Source of the DNA: Kordia algicida
GTDB taxonomy: Bacteria; Bacteroidota; Bacteroidia; Flavobacteriales; Flavobacteriaceae
NCBI RefSeq assembly: GCF_051013375.1
Contig: NZ_CP142125.1
Length of the DNA stretch: 64,000 nt
Reading direction: 5' to 3' (one strand)
Shown: positions 60,766 through 64,000 of the stretch, piece by piece
How positions within the stretch are numbered: the stretch's first letter is position 1
Layout of the letters: every line of letters starts with the position of its first letter
Translations under genes and position numbers: made by a program
The notes under the pieces: generated by a model
Database searches by the model: none
The model's input: the letters and a program-made list of their open reading frames with translations, nothing else
What the model was told of the DNA's origin: nothing

Positions 60766-61362
60766 TTATGCGCTTAATTCGTTGTGTATCATGTTATCAA
60801 TTTGGTTCATCGTATCTTGAATATAGAAATCATCATCCATGGTATATGCCATAAAAATTGCACCTTGAATCATGGTGTCGATACGTTTTGCGGAATGCAT
60901 TGCATTAACTTCCGTAGAAATTTCTCCAATTTCAATACCATCTTCAATAATAGTTGCCAATTGATCTTGAATTCTTTGAATAATGGTGCGAACTTTTTCT
61001 AGTAATAATGAATTTTGATTGTTCGCATCTACACCAATATTTAAAATTGGACAACCGCCCATTTTGTTGGTATACATGTAATAATTCCGATAAAAATCTG
61101 AGATTAACAATAGCTTTCCAATTGGCGAATCGCTTTTATCCATGTGTTTTACAAGGTCTTTCATCAAGCTTTTTACCATGAATTTAAACGAAGCAATGGC
61201 AAGTTCTTCTTTATTTTTAAAGTTTCCGTAAATCGCGCCTTTGGTCAAACCAGTTGCTTTTGTTATGTCAGAAATACTCGTTGCGGCATATCCATTTTTG
61301 TTAAAAATAGGCGCAACGGTTTCTACAATAAAAGCAGTAGTTTTTTCAGCTTTACGTTTCAT
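60766..61362 (-). CDS. TetR/AcrR family transcriptional regulator
   Basis: A 198-residue repressor. N-terminal HTH (about 10-55: IFNKNGYAATSISDITKATGLTKGAIYGNFKNKEELAIASF) followed by an all-helical ligand-binding domain with MGGCPILNIGVDANN. The gene is in the same direction as the thioesterase and is flanked on both sides by near-identical operators (60726 and 61381). This implies autorepression and co-control of the thioesterase. A fatty-acyl-type ligand is plausible given the target. Confidence 0.9.
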   Translation of the reverse strand: MKRKAEKTTAFIVETVAPIFNKNGYAATSISDITKATGLTKGAIYGNFKNKEELAIASFKFMVKSLMKDLVKHMDKSDSPIGKLLLISDFYRNYYMYTNKMGGCPILNIGVDANNQNSLLLEKVRTIIQRIQDQLATIIEDGIEIGEISTEVNAMHSAKRIDTMIQGAIFMAYTMDDDFYIQDTMNQIDNMIHNELSA

Positions 61363-61366
61363 ACTT

Positions 61367-61374
61367 CAAATATA
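61367..61374 (-). promoter_or_regulatory. -7 promoter box of the TetR gene, leaderless
   Basis: TATATTTG (minus strand) ends four bases before the A of the ATG at 61362. The operator at 61381-61402 lies immediately upstream. The transcript would begin at or within two bases of the start codon. Confidence 0.5.
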
Positions 61375-61380
61375 GTAAAA

Positions 61381-61402
61381 AAATATACCAATCGGTATAA
61401 AA
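61381..61402. promoter_or_regulatory. TetR operator at the regulator's own promoter
   Basis: AAATATACC-AATC-GGTATA is identical over 19 bases to the operator at 60726, with the palindrome imperfect at its right end. It lies between the predicted -7 and -33 positions of the TetR gene, in keeping with autorepression. Confidence 0.75.
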
Positions 61403-61501
61403 TAAATAATTTATAGTAAAAACGTAGCGGAAGTATTGTTTCTGAGTATTTGTAAGTGTTTGATTATTAGTAAATTTATAATGAATTAAAAAAGAATTGT
61501 C

Positions 61502-61681
61502 ATGAAAAAATCCAACGTAAGTGTAAAATTAACATTGCAAAAGAAGATCATTGCTTCTTTGGACACGATTCGACTGAAAGGAGGAATTAAACATTCTGAC
61601 GATCCGACAGTAGATAATTCTTTGGGCAAACAAAGCACATGTCCTATTGAAACGTGTACATGTGAACCTGTAAGAGTTTGA
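61502..61681 (+). CDS. orphan class I lanthipeptide-type precursor peptide
   Basis: A 59-residue peptide. The leader MKKSNVSVKLTLQKKIIASL has the flavobacterial motif of Lys-rich L-x-L-x-K-K-x-x-I-A-S-L, then ends in Gly-Gly (residues 27-28). The core (29-59) holds Thr/Ser at 32, 36, 40, 45, 46, 51, 53 and Cys at 47, 52 and 54 (STCPIETCTC). This is just what a class I lanthipeptide core needs for dehydration and ring closure. No LanB/LanC, peptidase or transporter gene is nearby, so processing must be in trans. A strong terminator follows at 61812. A 29-codon frame at 61689-61778 downstream may be noise. Confidence 0.72.
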   Translation: MKKSNVSVKLTLQKKIIASLDTIRLKGGIKHSDDPTVDNSLGKQSTCPIETCTCEPVRV

Positions 61682-61811
61682 ATAATAGATGATTAAAAAA
61701 TATAAAAGTAAAGTTGCAACTTTGGTAAACAATATTGCTAAGACCATAAGTTGCAATAACTCCCTTTACAGTTTTTAGTAGTCAAATTATAAATTTTGAG
61801 TTAGTTAAAGG

Positions 61812-61850
61812 AAGATAGAAGTGTGTGTTCGCATAGGCTTCTATCTTTTT
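61812..61850 (+). terminator. terminator of the precursor peptide gene
   Basis: AAGATAGAAG and CTTCTATCTT form a perfect 10-bp stem around a 16-base loop, followed by TTTGTTTTTT. It confirms a separate short transcript for the peptide. Confidence 0.85.
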
Positions 61851-62119
61851 GTTTTTTAGATTGAAAGATTGAAGAATTAAAAGATTGAATGATTTAAGAA
61901 TGTTGTTTGACTTTGTATTTTTATCATGAATTTTCAAAAATTACATTCCGCAACTTCATTTTACCATACGTCAACTTCGTTGCTGCCATTGGAGCAGGAA
62001 AGGTAAATTCGCAAAACTTTAACTTTTCTCCCTAAAATAAAGCCTTTCGAGAAGCGTTTATATATTGAATCTTGTAGTTCAGGAGACATCATAATATTTC
62101 CTGACATTGTTAGTAAAAG
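61851..62119. other. intergenic region with GATTGAA-type short repeats
   Basis: Repeats of the form GATTGAA, GAATTAAAA, GATTGAATGATTTAAGA occupy about 61860-61900. Beyond it is AT-rich, without a gene. Confidence 0.4.
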
Positions 62120-62148
62120 CAAAGCGCAATCAAATTGATTGCGCTTTG
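62120..62148 (-). terminator. bidirectional-type terminator after clpB
   Basis: CAAAGCGCAATC and GATTGCGCTTTG pair perfectly (12 bp) around AAATT. It stands just after the clpB stop codon on the minus strand. Confidence 0.85.
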
Positions 62149-62167
62149 TGTTTTTATGATTCTTTTT

Positions 62168-64000
62168 TTAAACGTTTTCTATTAAATCTGTTTGATTACG
62201 GAAAACCAATTTTTCATCAAATTCATCTAGCAGAATGATACTGTCTACCGTGACTTTTCCGCTGAGGATTTCCTTAGAAAGTTCATTCAATACTTTACGC
62301 TGAATGACACGCTTTACAGGTCGCGCTCCAAATTGCGGATCGAATCCTTGTTTTGCTAAATATTGAATTGCTTCTTCGGTTGCATCTAAAGTAATTTGCT
62401 GTTTTGCCAACATTTTCATTACATTTTTCAACTGTAAACGCACAATTTCTTTGATGTTTTCCTGCGAAAGCGGTGTAAACATGACCATGTCATCAATACG
62501 ATTTAAGAATTCTGGACGAATCGTTTGTTTCAATAATCCTAAAACTTCTACTTTGGCAGCTTCCGTAGCGCTGTACATGTCTTTCATTGCCTTGAATTTT
62601 TCTTCAATAATGTGACTTCCCATGTTAGATGTCATAATAATGATCGTGTTCTTAAAATCGGCAATTCTTCCTTTATTATCTGTCAAACGACCTTCGTCTA
62701 ATACTTGCAACAGAATATTGAATGTATCCGGATGCGCTTTTTCAATTTCATCTAATAACACTACAGAATACGGTTTGCGTCGTACAGCTTCTGTTAATTG
62801 TCCGCCTTCATCATAACCAACATATCCTGGAGGCGCACCAACCAATCTACTTACCGAATGTGATTCTTGGTATTCGCTCATGTCAATTCGCGTCATCGCG
62901 TTTTCATCATCAAACAAATAGGAGGCAAGTGCTTTTGCTAATTCGGTCTTTCCAACACCTGTCATTCCCAAGAAAAGAAATGAACCAATTGGTCTGTTGG
63001 CATCTTGCAATCCTGCACGGCTTCTACGAACGGCGTCTGAAACAGCAACAATGGCTTCTTCTTGTCCAACGACGCGTTTGTGCAATTCTTGTTCGAGTTG
63101 TAATAATTTTTCACGCTCACTTTGCAGCATTTTTGTCACAGGAATTCCTGTCCATTTTGCTACAACTTCTGCAATATCTTCGTTGGTAACTTCTTCTTTG
63201 ATTAGCGCGTTTTCTTCATGCGTTTCTAAATCTTTTTGCAACGAATCTAGTTTTGCTTGTGCTTCTTTGATCTTTCCGTAACGCAATTCGGCTACTTTTC
63301 CATAGTTTCCTTCACGTTCGGCTCTTTCCGCTTCTGCGCGATAGTTCTCAATAGCCTCTTTCGTTGCCTGAACCGTATCAACGACATCTTTTTCCGATTG
63401 CCATTTTGCGAAAATCTCGTTGCGTTCGTCCTTGATATTTGCCAATTCTAGATTTAGTGCTTTTAGCTTTGCTTCGTCATTTTCACGTTTTATCGCTTCA
63501 ATTTCAATCTCCAATTGCATAATTCGTCTGTCCAAAACATCTAATTCTTCAGGTTTTGAGTTAATTTCCATACGAAGTTTGGAAGCTGCTTCATCAATCA
63601 AATCAATGGCTTTATCTGGCAAGAAACGATTGGTAATGTAACGTTGCGATAATTCTACCGCAGCAATAATAGCTTCATCTTTGATACGTACTTTGTGATG
63701 TGTTTCATATTTTTCTTTAATTCCTCTTAAAATAGAAATTGCACTTTCAGTATCTGGTTCATCTACCATAATCTTCTGAAAACGACGTTCTAAAGCTTTG
63801 TCTTTTTCAAAATATTTTTGATATTCATCTAGTGTTGTTGCTCCAATTGCTCTCAATTCGCCACGTGCCAATGCAGGTTTTAAGATGTTTGCTGCATCCA
63901 TCGCACCTTGTCCGCCACCAGCACCAACTAAGGTGTGAATTTCATCAATAAAGAGTACAATATCACCATCTGCAGAAGTAACTTCTTTGATGACGGCTTT
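62168..64000 (-). CDS. clpB: ATP-dependent chaperone ClpB (5' part outside the window)
   Basis: 610 C-terminal residues of the AAA+ disaggregase are visible, continuing past the right edge. Seen: Walker B of the first ATPase domain (DIVLFIDEIHTLVGAGGGQG) and LGRATTLDEY-type loop (AIGATTLDEYQKYFEKD); the middle coiled-coil domain (about EELDVLDRRIMQLEIEIEAI to LQKDLETHEE) that marks ClpB rather than ClpC; second Walker A GMTGVGKTELAK, Walker B VVLLDEIEKAHPD; and the C-terminal D2 end (FNPQFGARPVKRVIQ-like: GFDPQFGARPVKRVIQRKVL). It cooperates with DnaK to rescue aggregated proteins. Confidence 0.95.
   Translation of the reverse strand, partial: KAVIKEVTSADGDIVLFIDEIHTLVGAGGGQGAMDAANILKPALARGELRAIGATTLDEYQKYFEKDKALERRFQKIMVDEPDTESAISILRGIKEKYETHHKVRIKDEAIIAAVELSQRYITNRFLPDKAIDLIDEAASKLRMEINSKPEELDVLDRRIMQLEIEIEAIKRENDEAKLKALNLELANIKDERNEIFAKWQSEKDVVDTVQATKEAIENYRAEAERAEREGNYGKVAELRYGKIKEAQAKLDSLQKDLETHEENALIKEEVTNEDIAEVVAKWTGIPVTKMLQSEREKLLQLEQELHKRVVGQEEAIVAVSDAVRRSRAGLQDANRPIGSFLFLGMTGVGKTELAKALASYLFDDENAMTRIDMSEYQESHSVSRLVGAPPGYVGYDEGGQLTEAVRRKPYSVVLLDEIEKAHPDTFNILLQVLDEGRLTDNKGRIADFKNTIIIMTSNMGSHIIEEKFKAMKDMYSATEAAKVEVLGLLKQTIRPEFLNRIDDMVMFTPLSQENIKEIVRLQLKNVMKMLAKQQITLDATEEAIQYLAKQGFDPQFGARPVKRVIQRKVLNELSKEILSGKVTVDSIILLDEFDEKLVFRNQTDLIENV

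Noticed and set aside
61689..61778. 29-codon frame after the lanthipeptide-type precursor as a second peptide
   Set aside because: It is short and lacks a leader motif, Gly-Gly site or Ser/Thr-Cys core. Kept only as a note.
62722..63189. 155-codon plus-strand frame inside clpB
   Set aside because: It overlaps the highly conserved second ATPase domain in antisense. The composition is that of reversed coding DNA.
1..64000. tRNA or rRNA genes
   Set aside because: No cloverleaf with a GTTCRANYC-type loop or rRNA-like conserved stretch was recognised on either strand by reading. A tRNAscan run could overturn this.

Overview
The window looks like chromosomal DNA of an AT-rich marine Flavobacteriaceae bacterium (Bacteroidota). 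The evidence is Bacteroidota-type promoters (TAnnTTTG -7 boxes), many lipoproteins with a C-[SN]-[DN]-rich start, DUF6443-type RHS proteins, Lys-rich low-GC coding sequence and a flavobacterial class I lanthipeptide-type precursor. A Kordia-like genus is my guess from gene style only. No rRNA or tRNA gene was seen.

0-8 kb: two tandem six-cysteine mini-proteins, a methionine gamma-lyase-type PLP enzyme divergent from an Lrp regulator, a sterol-desaturase-like membrane oxidase followed after one base by a CPBP protease, lipoamide dehydrogenase, a Crp/Fnr regulator and a duplicated-domain lipoprotein. 8-10.3 kb: a decayed N6-adenine DNA methyltransferase (two in-frame stops, one frameshift), debris of a mobile element. 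10.4-21 kb: a LytTR regulator, two large RHS/YD proteins, the second ending in a variable putative toxin domain, then a likely immunity gene and remnants of older cassettes with duplicated 3' ends.

21-32 kb: thirteen genes in two convergent operons encode an envelope-spanning machine of the type II secretion/type IV pilus superfamily (pseudopilins, prepilin peptidase, ATPase, secretin, PilM/N/O-like proteins, GspF, GspC/PilP-like protein and two small lipoproteins). All four pilin-like N-termini share Lys-Ala before the predicted cleavage site. Upstream of the reverse operon lies an array of degenerate palindromes, then a tyrosine-integrase relic and a complete IS982-type element with target duplication.

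34.7-44.5 kb: core genes (DUF1015, M23 peptidase, YcxB-like, 3-hydroxyacyl-CoA dehydrogenase, a frameshifted Gfo/Idh/MocA oxidoreductase, Pcm) and a striking 1244-residue single-gene assembly enzyme (adenylation - carrier protein - alpha-oxoamine synthase - SCP2-like tail). 44.6-57.4 kb: an accessory stretch (methyltransferase, TrxR-like oxidoreductase with AraC regulator, two serine hydrolases, Vat/CatB acetyltransferase, TolB-TPR-AraC regulator, HEPN-like protein) punctuated by four copies of a MITE-like repeat that carries the first codons of an IS1182-like transposase. 57.6-64 kb: core genes smpB, a SixA-like phosphatase, deoD-deoC, a thioesterase/TetR pair with matching operators, an orphan lanthipeptide-type precursor of only 59 codons, and the 3' part of clpB running off the window.
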